Shown: positions 25,683 to 39,779 of the stretch, piece after piece | How positions within the stretch are numbered: the stretch's first letter is position 1 | How the letters are laid out: the number at the start of each line of letters is the position of its first letter | Assembly: GCA_036897445.1 (NCBI GenBank) | Contig: JAYMTL010000030.1 | Coordinates: 87,397-151,396, forward strand | Reading direction: 5' to 3' | Origin: Pelargonium tetragonum | Taxonomy: Eukaryota > Streptophyta > Magnoliopsida > Geraniales > Geraniaceae | DNA: 64,000 bases | Translations under genes and position numbers: made by a program | Notes under the pieces: generated by a model | Database searches by the model: none | What the model saw: the letters and a program-made list of their open reading frames with translations, nothing else | What the model was told of the DNA's origin: nothing

Positions 25683-28600
25683 TAAAAACGTAGCTATCCG
25701 GATAATTTCTATTTAAGTTAAGGCTTTGAGAAGGGATTTTAACTACATTAAATACCAAGATAGTATCTACTCCGGGAAGCGGATTGAAATTAAAGCTAGT
25801 TAGTAATTGAGGCGTAGGTATACCTGTAGGGAGGATAATGAACAGGGAAATAATAAAGGATCAAGTCAGCATTTCCGTTTTTGCTTTGTGGTTTTTAGTG
25901 GATATCTGTTTATTATATTGTTATGAGCTATTAAAATTCGCATGGGTAGGTAAAAAGGTAATCCCTTGGGATGGGAAGGGGTTTAACCTAGATTTTATGT
26001 AACAAATCCCTACTATAAGTAACTACATACGCATTCCTTTACTTTTTATGTCGCTTTTTTATATAATTTATATACTCTTAAATTTGATTTACTGTTTACT
26101 GTAAAGAGGGGAGCTAATAGAAAACTCTAACCTTTGTGAGTCCACTATTAAGTCTGATCCTCTGCTCAAAAATTTTCTCTTTTAGCCTTTAGAGTCTCTC
26201 GATTCTGATTTGTTACTAATAATATACTAAGGCTTCTCCCATACTATATAATATACGAGAATGTATAATAACCGGGTTTTTAATAAATCTTGAATATAGT
26301 TAAAATTGCCCAAGCTCCCGAGAAACAATCGCATTTGCAATGTCACTATATTGGCTATTCTCATGGGTCAGTAAAAATCCACCCCTAAAAAAAGGAAACG
26401 CTTTAATAAGCAGCAGCCCTAAAAGACCTAGGCTTTAGCTTTTTTACAAGAGACTCTTCATCACTTCGATACTTAAAACTGCGAAACTCAAATTCCTTGG
26501 AACAGATACGTATAGAGTTAAGACTCTAAGAGAGTTCATTGCTATAAAATAGAAAAGCAGCTTCATCTTCTCCGGGGGCCTTTTTACGTTGTCCGATTAC
26601 TCCGGACCTGTTATTCTATTAAGGCTCGACTTTAAGCTTTTTACTGCCAGGGGCTACCGCCTTATAAAGTTTTATAACGTCACCAGACAGCAGGTAAACA
26701 AGGCAATTCAACTATATAACTAAACTAAGAAAATTACGTTAATCAAGAGCCTAAGGCAATGAAAAGGCAGCCTTCTTAAAAGGTTTTAGCTACCTTCCCT
26801 GTTTAGTAGAGAGCTTTACAGAACCAAAGGTAAATACACCCAAAACTATAGGCAATTTACCAATGCTAAACCTTACTCAAGGAAACTAAAAAGCCTAGTA
26901 CAGAACCAATACACTTCCAAACTACTCAATTAATAAAGGAGTTCGTTAACAACTTTCTAGTCGGGTAACCGCGGGAATTAAAAACCTTTAACTTCAGAGA
27001 ACTCCCGGGTTTATATTATATACGGGTACGCTTTCTTATGAGTTTAATTACTTATATAAATAGAAAGCTTTTTTTGTACAGGTTTATACTCCATAAGAAA
27101 GGAAGAAACTTTTTCCCTAAAAGTCTCTCAATTCTCAATATAGTAACTGTAGTAGAAGTCGCGCAGGGGTTTTCCTTTGCTTAAAATCCGTAATGCTAAG
27201 GAAATTCGTCTAAGCAGGGGATATCCAAAGTCGGGAGGAATATAAAATGTTTACCCAGGGGTTGTTGTAATAAAGTTTGTGAAATTCCTTTTATATTATA
27301 GAAGTTTTTTTCTAGATATTCTACCTTTAGAAGTTTGAATGAATCCGAATATTCCTTTTTATGTACCAACAATTCCTAATAAGCCATTTTTGATATGAGC
27401 CCTTATTCTATTTCAAAGTACAAGACGTAAAAGTGTTAGCTAAGAAATATTCACCAAATTTCCGCTTTCGTGAATGAGTCATAAATTGAAACTAATGCTT
27501 TTTTTGTAGGGTATACCTATCTATACAGGAGTTATTCAATTCCAATATCCTAGGTATCCCCCTGTTTTTACTAGACTTCATAGCCTTTAATTCACTAAAA
27601 TTATATCAAAGATTTTGGAGGGGTTATCCTACAAGGTTTCCTATAAATGAGATCAACCAAACCAAAAAGTACTCGTCTAACCCCTTGATTAAAGGAAAAA
27701 CTCAAGTTGTATTAGAATTAAAAAGCATCTTGTTAACTGTATTTACATAGTGAAAATCTAAGGGGTGAGTTGTAATCTGGCGAAATCCTCTCTAACCAGA
27801 CCCTTCTCGACGAGAAACCCTTTTGCAAAACTCCAACTAAGCAACTTACTCTAATTCCTACTCTACAACCTGGAGAAGTCTAATGATATTTTAGGTTCTT
27901 ATGGCAACCCCTATTTTGTAGTAAAAAGAGAGTTAATTAAAAACTTTTAAGTGGAAGCGTGGTAGCAGAATCTCATTCCTGGTATAGAAAGATTATTAAA
28001 ACCAAGGCCCCTTTTTGTATATTACGAGCGTTTATATATCCGGTTTTTGAAATACTGAATTATTTGTTTACAACATTTTTACTAAGATTTTTGAAAAATT
28101 CCTTATACTTATCAAAGTTCTCAGAATAAAAGTTTATAGTCCTACGCCCAAGGGCAATCCTAAAATCACTGCCTTTAGCCGGATCCTAAAAAGTGGCTTT
28201 TGCTTAGTTGAGATTATTCTACCAAAAGTTCATGAAATTAAATAAACACCTATTACAAGTTACAAGTTTCGAAGGTTTGCTAGAGTCCCTAAGCTTTACT
28301 GTTAATTTTAATTTTGAGGAATAAAATTTTCCAAAGGGCCTTTTGATTATTATAATGGAATTTTTTTGCTTTGTAAACATTCCTCTTTTGATAAAGAAAG
28401 TGTTTAGAATCGGTAAACCCGTAGGAGCAATTAAATATTTAACAAAATTTATACCTTAATTGACGAAATAGGCGGGGTGAATAAGATCGCTTAGATAAGA
28501 TAAAGTTTTTTTTACCTTGAGACTTATTACGCCACAGGATCGGTAAAGAGAATAAAAAAGCTTTTTTAGCGCTACATCTACTTACTCTATAAAATTCTCC

Positions 28601-31600
28601 TTATTTGAAACTTTTCTTTAAACTCTTGCTTATTCATTTACATTTCTTAATTCTTTAGGTTTCTAAAATTCCTGCCTAGTTAAGCTCTACTAAGAGAAAA
28701 TCCTTCTTATGCGGGACTTTTGACTTATTAGAGTTTTGTAATAGTCCTTGTTACCGACTCTGAAGCGCTGCGGAGGAAGGTAATTGTATATAGTCTTATA
28801 GTTAGTACACCCATAATTTATAGACACCCCTTTACTTGAAATTCCTAGACCCTTATCCTGTATCCTAGCCTGTTTCTTATGCACACTACCTGGAGCTATA
28901 TTTGCTTTTTCACCCATATTCTTGCTTGTTTTGATAGCCACCTTTTACTTGTAATACCCGGTCTAGCCCTTGTATCTTACTCTTTCTTAGCCTTTGTTGA
29001 AAAGCCTTTCCTTTAATTGTAAAATATATTATTCCAGAAGTTTTAGTTAAAAGGCATTCGGGGTTAAGCCTTACTATTCTTGTAGCCCTGTGCAGCCTTA
29101 GTCTTACAGAGTATGAGAGATTAGAACCCGTAATTACAGTCTTAAGAGTCTATTCCCCAAGATTTCCTTTAAGATATCTGGTTTAGGCAAGCTTGCTTGT
29201 ATAGATAGTATGGGGCTTGAACTAGAGTATTCCCTGTATTCGATACTCTTTAATTTCATGTTACTCTCTTGGGAAGTGTTTTTCCTATCACCGATTTTGT
29301 ATTCTGGATTATAGTGTTACTGTTCAAAGGAGTTTTATAGGGGGGAGTCTTCCTTCGTGGGTAGCTGAAAAGCACCCTTAAAGAGAATATCACTATTATT
29401 AAAGATTCTAAAGGCTCCCGTTTAATAAAAGAATTACCAATTATAAGGAAGTGAAATGTTTTATATAAGTGATTAATTCTACTTGTATTCACCTCCCCCA
29501 AATCCTAAATGGGGAACCAACCTCTTTCTCCGAATAAGTGTAGTAGCTTGAAAGTAGTTTAGCCTAGCAGTTAAACAAAGCCACTACTTGGATGTTATGC
29601 TCCTAATCACTATAGACAAAGAAAATCCAGTTAAAGAAAGTAAGAGAAAATCCCTTTGTGCCCCACCTTATGATGACGTTTCGTTCCTTTTTTGTACTTG
29701 TATAAAAGTTTAGTTTTTACCTGTAAGCTTTATATGAACCCTTTGCCCTAGGATTAATTCCTAATGGGTTTCACTTACTAAGTTTCGGGGGGATGGTATT
29801 CCACTAGGATCCTATATAATAAGGGTTTGTTAGAGACATGTTCGAGCAGAACTGCGTATAAGCGCCTAGATATGAGAAAAGCGAAGAAATAACCTATAAA
29901 TGTACAAGCCCAAACTTTATCTTAATACCACAAATTCTTTCAATACGAGCAGGAATCCCCCTTTCTGAAAACCTACTTTTTGTGTAATAGTTACATACAA
30001 ATTTAATTAAGACTCTATCTTTGCCTTTGCAGAGCTCAGAAAAAAAGTTTAATACTATGCTTCTATTAACTAGAGGTTCTACTCTCCAAAAGGACTCCTA
30101 ACTCAGGGATTAAACCCTATTAAGGATGCACTTCATATGGAACCAACGACTCCTTTTTCTTTTGTTTTAATAACCCAGAATTACTTAGAAAAGCTAGCTT
30201 ATGAAGTCCAACTACTCTATGCACGAGATCGACCCTATAGAGATTCTTTTCTATCTTACACGGGTTTCTTTTACCAATCACAAGTACGGTACTTACAGGT
30301 GTTTTCGACTTCGACCGGGAATACCGTGTTATTAACTTTATATCAAGGTAGGAAGTTCATCAAATTTAGTACAACTTTGTTCTCAATTCATTTAGTTGAT
30401 AACCTAGAGTATGGCCCTTGGGAGGAGCACAACTTTTATTCATATATAGAAATATACCCTCGTATGGCGTCTCAACTGCATTAAGCTTTTTCTTGTTAAA
30501 CTGAAATTCTCTAAATAATTTAAAGAATACTAAGCCTTTCATCTCAAGAGTTGTTAGTTCCTCTTCATTTTTATACTGAGACTTAGCTCTCTCCCCTTTC
30601 CTAAATATATAAAAAGTAGCTAACTATTTAAAATGGAGCTATGAATAAAAAACAGCTGCTATATAGAGCACAGAATGCCGCTTCTTTTTGTTAATCGTGG
30701 GGTCCCCTGAGCCGAGGGTCGAACCTTTTTTCATGCTGTGATCCTTTTAAGTTCTTATTTAACTAATTACTTCATTTAGAATAGTAATAAGTAACTCTTA
30801 AATTTTTATTAGTTTGAGATCAAAAAGCAAGAGTTTTACAACAAAGGCATATGAAGCAAAAGCGGTCTATTTTCTATAATATACATAATTTATTGTTTCC
30901 AGAAAAGTTGGTCTAAGTCATGGATTCTACTTTTCAAAAGTATAAATCTTTAACTAAACTAACATCACTCAAACACAAGCGACAAGAAACAGAAGTCCAA
31001 AAAGTTACTCAAGATAGGCAGGAAAGCCAATCAAAAACTAAACCAACAAATAAGATCAGAAAGTAACCACCGAAAAACCTGGGGTTCCCTGTGTAGACCT
31101 CATTCTAGTTCAGTAGTTTTCCTAATTTTGCTTAGTTAGATAGAACTCTCAACTTAAAATAAGAAAAAAGGAGAATTCTGCTCCCTGGGTTTAGAGTGTT
31201 TCTCTTAGTTTAGTAAGAAGCTACTTTATAACCTTTTGCATAGAGCTGAACTTGGCAATATTAGGAATTGTAAAAAGACTCCTCTTGTGCTATCCAAAAC
31301 CATATGTTATGCTCTAACCTGACACTAAAACGAAGTTCCAATTTGCATAAGGGTTAGATTTTCAGAGTCCTGTTATTATTAAAATACAAACATGAATATA
31401 ATATTTCTTGCAATATTTATGGCTAAATACTTGGTTTCAATAAGATGAGCTCAAAGTTCCCCCTTGCAATTCTGTATTTTCGAATAATTTTTAGTGCTTA
31501 TTCTTTAATCTTGTTAAGTACTTTTCTAAAGGATTTCAAATCTCTAGTACCAAATTCACTTTATTTTATTATTAGTTTAGAATTCCTTGCTATTTCTTCA

Positions 31601-34600
31601 GCCTAGCACTAGTACAGTACTTTTATTAGAATGTTTGTATTAAATTAGTAGGATACTTATAGGTAGCACGAGTTATGTAACTACAGGGAAATCCAGGGAG
31701 CCCCTATCTAGCATGAGTTAAGGAATTTCTCTCTAAGTCGGAGTAGAGTAAAGCTTTAGTCCTATAGTTAGGGTAACATGAGAATATAAGGGTAAGGGGA
31801 AGTCCTTATGAAGCCATAGCAGTTTAGAATGTAGTGCAACTTCTTATGTGTATTTAATAAGTAATGAGAATTTCCAAAAGTTTTTTATTCATTTAGTTTT
31901 GGCTCATTGTGTATACGTATTATAAGTGTTCGTCCTATACCTAAAGCTACATATTTTCGTAGACTCCCTATCATGATGTAATTAAGTAGTTTTCTTGTAT
32001 CATAATTGGACTAAAGGTGGATATCTCAGATAAGCAAATAGAACCCTCCTGAAATCTTTAAACACAACCACAAAGTTTATATAACTCCCTTCTCTTGCTC
32101 TTGTAAAAGCTGAGAGTTCTACTTTTTTATGTATTTTTGCTAGGATAAGGCAGAGAGTCATATTAGTAGGTTTTTTTCAAAGGAGTTTAGTCGAACTGGG
32201 AGGCTTTTTGAACCTAAGGATCCCCTCTTTATTTAATATATTTTAATACACAAATTCGAGTTTCAATCAGATAAGTAGTAGGTAGCCACTATACTTTTAA
32301 CTTATTTCGAAAGGGGCTTTTCAGTAATATTATCTACCTCTCTATACAACAGTGTTCCTTCATTTATAGACTTTTATAATTTTAAAATAGAGACTATGAA
32401 TTCCCTGCTAAAAGGGGTTACTTACGCGACAGCCAATTCATTAACTACTCAGTATTTTCAAGTCAAGGAGTTTCAATAGAAGTTTTGCTAAGAGTTATCC
32501 ACAGAATATTCAGTATTTAAAAGTGATATTTCCTAAAAGGGAGCTCCTTCGCATTAGCCGCAAATTTCTATACCCCTCTATAAAAAATTGCGGACCAGTA
32601 GGCGTATATACCTCTAAGATATAACTTAATAAGGTTTCTTTGCCTTTATATTTATCTTTAAATTCAATAATTATAGGAAACTTACAATAGAGCTCATGAA
32701 TGGGAGTCAATTTATACTTGGCTTCACAGCCATGGTTTCGTGTTGGCGAGAAAAAGAGGGCCTAGGAAAGATGAATATGAAAGGCAAAGTTCTAGCTTTG
32801 CTAAGAGCAGGCACTCTGGCTACGTACTTTACTGGCTTACAAAGCGAGGGCCTCTTCCTGGATCCCGTTTTAAAGTAGACGCATAAATAAGTAGCGAGGT
32901 ATTATGAATAAGAGTAGGAGTAAGAAAGCGAGTAAGCAAGGCAGAAAGGTGGATAATAAGGATATTGGGAGTATCCATAGCTAAAGAAAAGGTAGTGTGT
33001 TTCGCAGATGGAATAGAGTGAAAGCAAGGAATTTGCAGTGCATCCTTACTTGTTATCTGATAAAGGATTCTCGTTAATAACAATACAAGTTGGAATAATT
33101 AGTGCCAAAAAGCCTGGCCGGACCTTCTTTTAATTATTCCTTTTACCTGTCAACTCTTTCTTTCAAAAAAAAAGCAGCCTCTCCTAAGATTTAAGGAATT
33201 CCTGACTTAAGTTCCTTAGTGACCTTTTAATCTCCCCTACCTATTATAATACCCCTGAACTAGTTATCTAAAACTAAAAACCTTGTACTCCGCTAAAAAA
33301 TCTTCTTGTAAAACCCAAGCCCTATTCTAGTTCTTACTCTGGGTTCCAGCAGCTCCCTGAGCTATACCTTTTTGGAATACTGTAGAGCCTACTGAAGTTT
33401 CTACTACTCCCTTTTAATTGAAAACTCTATACCCTGTATAATCCTATTCAAAAGGATTCTCGCTTTAAACTTAAAGACGTAAAAGGATTAATCGAATAAT
33501 CCCAAAGTTACTATCTAGAATTATAACGAGTCTGGCTACCCTTTGAGCTCTTTTTTTGTACATCCAAGGACTTTAGCTTCCCTATTTTCTTTTTTCCTAA
33601 AAAGGCTCGGTTAGATCCGCTGCCGAATCCCCTCTTAAGAAATCCCTGTGACGAATTTGAAAAGGTTTTTGGGTTCCCCCCTGATCTTAGGAAAAAGTAT
33701 AATAATTTGTTAAATTCTCAAGAAATTTGCTTGTAGTATAGAAGCTCTTACAAAAGGAATTTTTCATTTAATTTAGGGGACTACGGATCTACTATCACAT
33801 TTAAAAGTCACTCATATATAGGTACGGAGTCTTACTAAATTCTTACTCTATTCTATATTGAATACCAGGAAGTTTGACCTTCTCTATTAATATTAATTAA
33901 AGGGTTTTCTCATATCTCACTACTAAACGGGTATGCTATGGGCTTCTTTTAAGATGGGGTAAATTAAATAAAGAGTTTGCTACTAATTTCGGGACAATTC
34001 AACTTAGTTCTTGGCTAGTCAGTGAAACACTAGAGGGTTAAATTCTTATATAATTAAGGTAATTCCTTAGATTCCTTAAAAAATAAAGAGTAAAAAACTA
34101 AGGAGTAAGTACTGGAAAAGGATCCCTTTAGGGGGAATGAAAAACACAAAACATACCCTGTTAAACGGGCAAACAAAGCACCCTAGTATCGAGTACTTCA
34201 AAAGCGGTATCAAGTATATAATCTTCAGTATAAAAGGGGTTTGTCCTCTAAACTTTAACGGCCTTCCTTCCTACAGTAACCTAGTACGTATGCTCAAAAA
34301 CCTAGGGTTCATACCAAAGCTTCTCCATTAACGTACCCCACGAAAATAAGAAGTTCCTGTTTAGTGTTTTCGCGCTTGCTTTCTAATATAACTTATCTCT
34401 CATTATTAACGATTACTTTCGAAGTCACCCTTAGTGTAAAAGCCCGGAGTAAGTACTACCGTGTAAATTTGTTCCAACTTTAGTTACAAAGTTAGAAAAA
34501 CTATAAACCGCTATCTGTATTCTAGTATATATAAGCTGGATACTGACCCACTGATTCAAAGATTAGAAACTAAAGAATTGTTTATATACCAACCAGTAGA

Positions 34601-37600
34601 GTGCCTCCGTATGGTCTATTACTTCATAAGTTTTATAGGGAGTAGACAAGGTTGACCTTAACTTAACCCGAAATCCTATTAGTTGCAGTTCGGGACTTAG
34701 ACTTTTGAGGTTTACATACTCTTCCTTTTTCTCAAATACTAATTAAATTAAACTGCATATCAAGGGGTGCTTATTTATCCAAAATTTCTCTGGGATTCTT
34801 ACTGTTCCACTTGGAATGGAGTCGCTTTAGCCGCGGCTTGCCATGATATACTACTCAACAAGATTTTACCGTATGCGAACTTTCTAGTAGGTCTGGAATA
34901 CTTATATTGCAAAGCACGGTAAAGCTTCGAACTTTGTGTGAGAGAAATGGGGCACCCCCTGCCAGCCTAGTATTACCTTGGTGTTACTGGTCCTTGAAAT
35001 AGAGGTTGATTTCCTTTTGTATTAGATGCAGTATAAAAAAGCCTGGCCCGAGGTTGTGATAAAACTTATATAGATGTCTGCTTGGGAAGCGCCAAATATC
35101 ACTCTATATTCTATAAAAGCAATCCTGACAAAACAAATTTAGCTTGTAGAGTTATAAAGACTTTCTTGCTTGGGCATCTATTCACAATTTAGTGCAACGA
35201 CACGAGTAATAAGTTATGTGTTCACATTACAATTAAGGTAAGGTGGGTAGCTGTACTTAGAAGTATTAAGTTCAGAGCAAAGCACCGCTATTGTAGTATA
35301 TGAGAATTTGAGTCCAATCAAGTGTAGAAAGACTGACTCTTCCTGGCTATCTGCTTAGACCTATCTTAATGTCTTGAGTCTTTTTTATCTAAATATGGAT
35401 ATTCTATGGACGCCTGAACAATTATATATAAACTACACGGAAATGGTTGGCGAAAATCTTTTTAATGAGGTCCGGCATAAGGGCCTTTTAGTAACTTTAT
35501 ATAGTATATAAAAATAGAAAACGGTAAATAAAATCATTCTGTTTTCTGACTCCACTTATGTTCTTATTTACGAAAAATTCCATTTTGCTAGCTAAGTTAA
35601 AAGAAAAAGATTCTACTTTTTATAAAATGCTTTAGAGACACCTAATTTTAAGACTTTATTAAATTAAGGTCGATAGCTTCAATCTAATAGTAAGCTGCCT
35701 TTAGCTAGAGAATTCGTTAGCTATAAAAAAACTCTTTATCTTTTATATACTAGACTAGTCAGATCAGAAAAGTACTCTTATTATCTGTTAATATTTACTA
35801 TAGATCTATTTACAAACATTGATTTTAGCAAGAATTGAATACCCTAAACGGGCTCCTTTCATTAGGAAAAACTTTGACTTACAAAGCCTTTCCCAAGCTA
35901 AAACTTACCTCTATCTCGAGTAGATTCCTCGTATTGCGTCCACATTACATAAAGGGAATTGCACTTCTTATTTTACCCAAGTTTAGAACAGGAATTTCCA
36001 AAAGGATTTCGTCTATGTTGTAGTAAATAATGCGCTTTGAGAATTTCTTGAGGGGTAATTGCTTGAAAGAGTACCTCCAGCCTTGTATTGCTATACGAGT
36101 TCTTGCTTTTTCTTTCCAAAAGTTTTATTAAATAACTTAGAACAAAAAGGAATGAAGTGTAACTAGCAAGAATCTCCTTTTGAGTCGTATATATAATAGA
36201 CTAAAAATTTCTACAGGGATCTCCGCTTGTTTTAAGCTTTTTACTTCAGCTCAAAACGTAATATCAAGTTAACAAAAAGAAGTAGATCGGATCCTATATT
36301 TTTTTCCGGAGGCTTTGGCGGGGGATTCCTGCTATTTCAACAAAAAGAGTTTAAAGTAAGCGGGCGGCCGAAGAAACCTTATTTCGTTTGTTCAGTTTTA
36401 ATACTTAACTATTTATTGTCTGTTGATTAGGCAAACTCCCCGCTTTTTTATACTTACTAGAACTTATAGGAGCACATAAATTTCCTAAAACAAATTTGTC
36501 CTTGGAATTTTGTGTAAGATTTGCAGAGTCCTAGCGCGAATCCCGCTAGTTACTATTTCGGTAGGCGTTGGGAAGCTCTTATAAGGAGTTTGACTTCGGA
36601 ACTTTAGAAGGTTTTGGTTAAGGTATTCTGAAGCAGATTAGGAGTGACTTATCATAGTTGATCAGATTCGAACCCTTGCATTTCAGTAAGGTACTCAAAA
36701 GATTTTTTGTATGTTAATCCTCGTTTATATTATATATTGGTTAACTTGACAGGGGAACCCAAAGCAAAAGTTTCTGTTTAGACTTAGGTCATTTTATATC
36801 CCTTTTTACTAAACTTTTTGCGGTCGTGGGAACTTTGCTTCTAAATAGGTTTAAAAGATCTGGATTAATTGCTTATTGAGAGAATCGCTTAAGAGATAAG
36901 AACCATAAAGAATAAAAGAGTGGAATATAAATTGTTAAAATCCTCTGAAATGCAAGATTCTCGGGTTATTGCGAATGTACTTTTTTAAGAGTAAATATCC
37001 CACTAGCAAAGCATTAGCCTTTCCCTTTTCAAATGTTATATTGTAGCTGTTTTTTGTAATAATAAAAGGGGCTTTTAAATGCGCTCGGTTCAGTTACTGT
37101 TGCTTTATCTTGAATAATAGGAATTATTCAAGATCGTTAGAGGAGTAGAAAACTTAAGAAAATTTATATAGTTTTAGGTAAAATAAGGAAATACCTGAGT
37201 TATAGAGAATCTTAAAAGTATCAAGAGGAAATAAATCTTACTTAATAAGAATATACTATAATTAATTAAAGAAGACTCGCAATAAGGTTTATCAGTATGC
37301 CATGCCTCGATTTTCTACCTGTGGGTGCCCTTATTTGTAATACTTTTTTAAACCCCACCATTGCCTTTTTCTTTAACCCTGTGCTATAATATACCCCAAC
37401 CTCGTGTTCAAATAGTGGGGATTTCAAGAATAGGAATCGAGATCCTGTGAAGCGCCTACTGAAGAAAGCGGAAGGTAGCCAACCTTCTGTTTCAGGAATA
37501 GTACTTTACATTAGAAACATTATAACAACAACATCCGATTCAAATGAGGAGCGATCTACCAAAACAAATAGAATAGAAGCAAAACAAGAATGAACAAAAA

Positions 37601-39779
37601 CACCATGAAAACTTTCCTTTTTAACGCTTTTGTAGATAGACTCTTCTTCTTACATAAATAATAGGTCATAGTTAGAATCTTTAGAAAGATAAAAACTCCA
37701 CGTCTCAGCGCCCTAATGATCTTTTGTATGGAGTATAGCCTTTTTTAGATTTGCAAAAGGAAACTAAGGGGCAAAAAGAAGAATCCAATTGTTCTTTTTC
37801 TTATTATTCTTACATTCTTTATTTATACCGCTGAGAAAAAGATTTTTGACTAAGCAGTTCTGGTTGTACTTCATTTTCATCTGCAAACACCTATACCTTC
37901 TGTAGCCTTAGGGGCCTGCCGAAGTCTATTTACATCTTTGTCTTGTGGTTTAGTATTTGTACGTGGTTAACGAATTACAAGGATCTTTATTAACTTTTCA
38001 AGGGTATCCATGGTTAGAATTGCTTTTTTGAGGTATACCCAACGTATATTTCTTTTTATTGTGTAACCTTGTGTCGAGCAAATTAATCTAAATATTAGGG
38101 CGCCCCCTATGCCGAAAATACCGGACCAGCCGGGCCTTGGATAGTGGAAATATAGAAGTATCCCCACAATTTATTATAACTTTATCCTTATTTGCCACCA
38201 ACGGGTCCTTCTATTAGAGTTGTATACCCATCGTTGAAAATCTCTTAGTAAAGAGAGTGTCTTTCATTACTTTAAACAGGAAAAGATATTCCTAGTAATT
38301 GCTGACAAAAAAGAACCGGGGATCCTCCTTTTAGGTGCGGCCATTCCACTATTTGATCATGACCTTGAATTTAATTACCAAGCTTCGTTTCTGAATTCTG
38401 GCAAGGAATCCTAAAGAAAACCCACTTAATAACTCAGCGTTTCAAGATCCTGAATAAGGTAAAGCCAATATTACCTATATATTACCTAACTAGTAATACA
38501 AGAAGACGCTATCCCAATCATTTTTAACCCTAACCTTTATATGGATTTCGTTTTTTATTTCCGGGTTCCTCTTGTAGAGGGTGCTCAAGTAAAGAATATC
38601 GAAGGCCCTTATATTGGATTGGAAACTTTTTGATTCTTTGGGTTTATAAAAATTCCTACAACGGCTTTTTTTAGTATAATATCCAGTTACACCGAGCCCC
38701 TACCCGGCTCAACCAGAAGAATGAAAGAAAAAGAGACTCAATTTACTGCTTTAGCAGAGCGCAATTTCTCCTTTCCTTTAACAACAAGACTCTTTTAACG
38801 CGTATCCCTGCTTGTAAGATACTAGTTTGCCTCAAGAAATTCTTTTTGTCGAAGGGCGCAGGCTCCATACACTTTAGCAAACTCTGCCCATCTTAACTCG
38901 CGATTAGTACTCTAACATTGAATTACGATTTTCTTTTTTTCAACGAGTGTCTTCTTATCCTTCTTATCATAAAGATTCTCCAGATATTCCTTGTACTAGA
39001 ACCTTGAGATAGTTATTATAATTAGTCTTAATAGTAAACTCCCCAGATAAGGGTTTAAGTAGAAAAAAATGCCCTTGGAGAGCTGCTAAGGCTTCTATTT
39101 TTTAGGGATCCCTCGCTAAAACTCAATCAATACTAATTTCCAAGAAGTTCTTTAGAGTAGAACGGGTTAGCACTGAAGTAGAGTTAGTTCTACAATATTT
39201 CAAATTGCGAGCACTTTAAAAAGGGCCTTAACTTTACAAAAATGTCATAGAGTAAAACTTTTGATATGTTCTAAATAAAATTGGGATTTGGGTAGTCCTG
39301 ATTTACGAATAAATCATAATGGAGTCTTCCTTCGCTTTAAAACTTTAGGAACCTCTCCTCTACACTATGGAGTGCTCTATGTCACATACTAAAAAGCAAG
39401 CGCCTCTAGACTGAGAGAAGTTTATAAAAACCATTATAGATATTCTTACCTACTGGCACCTGAAAAGAATTAAGAGGGCTCTAGGAAAAGCCCTAATAAA
39501 AAGACCTTATTTCGTGTCTTTATTTTGTAACCTATATGAGTTGTCTATTAAAGAGTATCCGTTTTGACTAGAGGGAACTTCTTTGCTGGGCATTACTAAA
39601 TATTAAAAAGGAAGCCCCAAAACTCTCTAGCGTACGAGCTTTCCAATACGAAAACAAGGGGCATAGCAGCAGTCAAATTACCGGAGCGTTAACCTAGTTA
39701 GAAAATTCCTCCACTATCACATGGAGCCTCGTGCCTGAAAAATAGTTACACTCCTTTCCCCCAAAACCCCTTATCATTA
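25683..39779. other. Gene-free AT-rich DNA (class 1)
   Basis: Fourteen kilobases without a supportable gene. The longest frame is 30137-30484 (115 codons, ATG start), which has a mixed, protein-like composition but no domain, no neighbour genes and a length close to the expected chance maximum. The region contains the 12-bp-stem hairpin at 37107-37134 and many switch motifs, including GGATCC cores near 28181, 29807, 32218, 34119, 36289, 38319 and 39108. Part of 31.6-32.0 kb is somewhat CA-poor and may be another small island. An isolated T-loop string, minus-strand sense, lies near 36666. Confidence 0.5.
37107..37134. repeat. Perfect hairpin, 12-bp stem and 4-nt loop
   Basis: ATCTTGAATAAT and ATTATTCAAGAT are exact inverted copies around the loop AGGA. 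The stem is AT-rich with no U tract after it, so it does not look like a rho-independent terminator, and there is no gene upstream. It could be a structured RNA fragment, a replication-linked cruciform, or a tiny inverted duplication formed by template switching. Confidence 0.75.

Noticed and set aside
30690-30760. Possible minus-strand tRNA or group II intron domain V at GAGCCGAGGGTCGAACC
   Set aside because: The domain V catalytic triad and paired stem are not present, and no tRNA cloverleaf can be folded.
32829-33083. 84-codon minus-strand frame rich in Leu, Thr, Ser and His
   Set aside because: It mirrors a locally purine-rich plus strand, which lowers stop frequency on the minus strand. 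No family resemblance and no supporting context.
36655-36725. Possible minus-strand tRNA around ATTCGAACCCTTGC
   Set aside because: The T loop is good, but T-stem halves do not pair and no other arm is visible.
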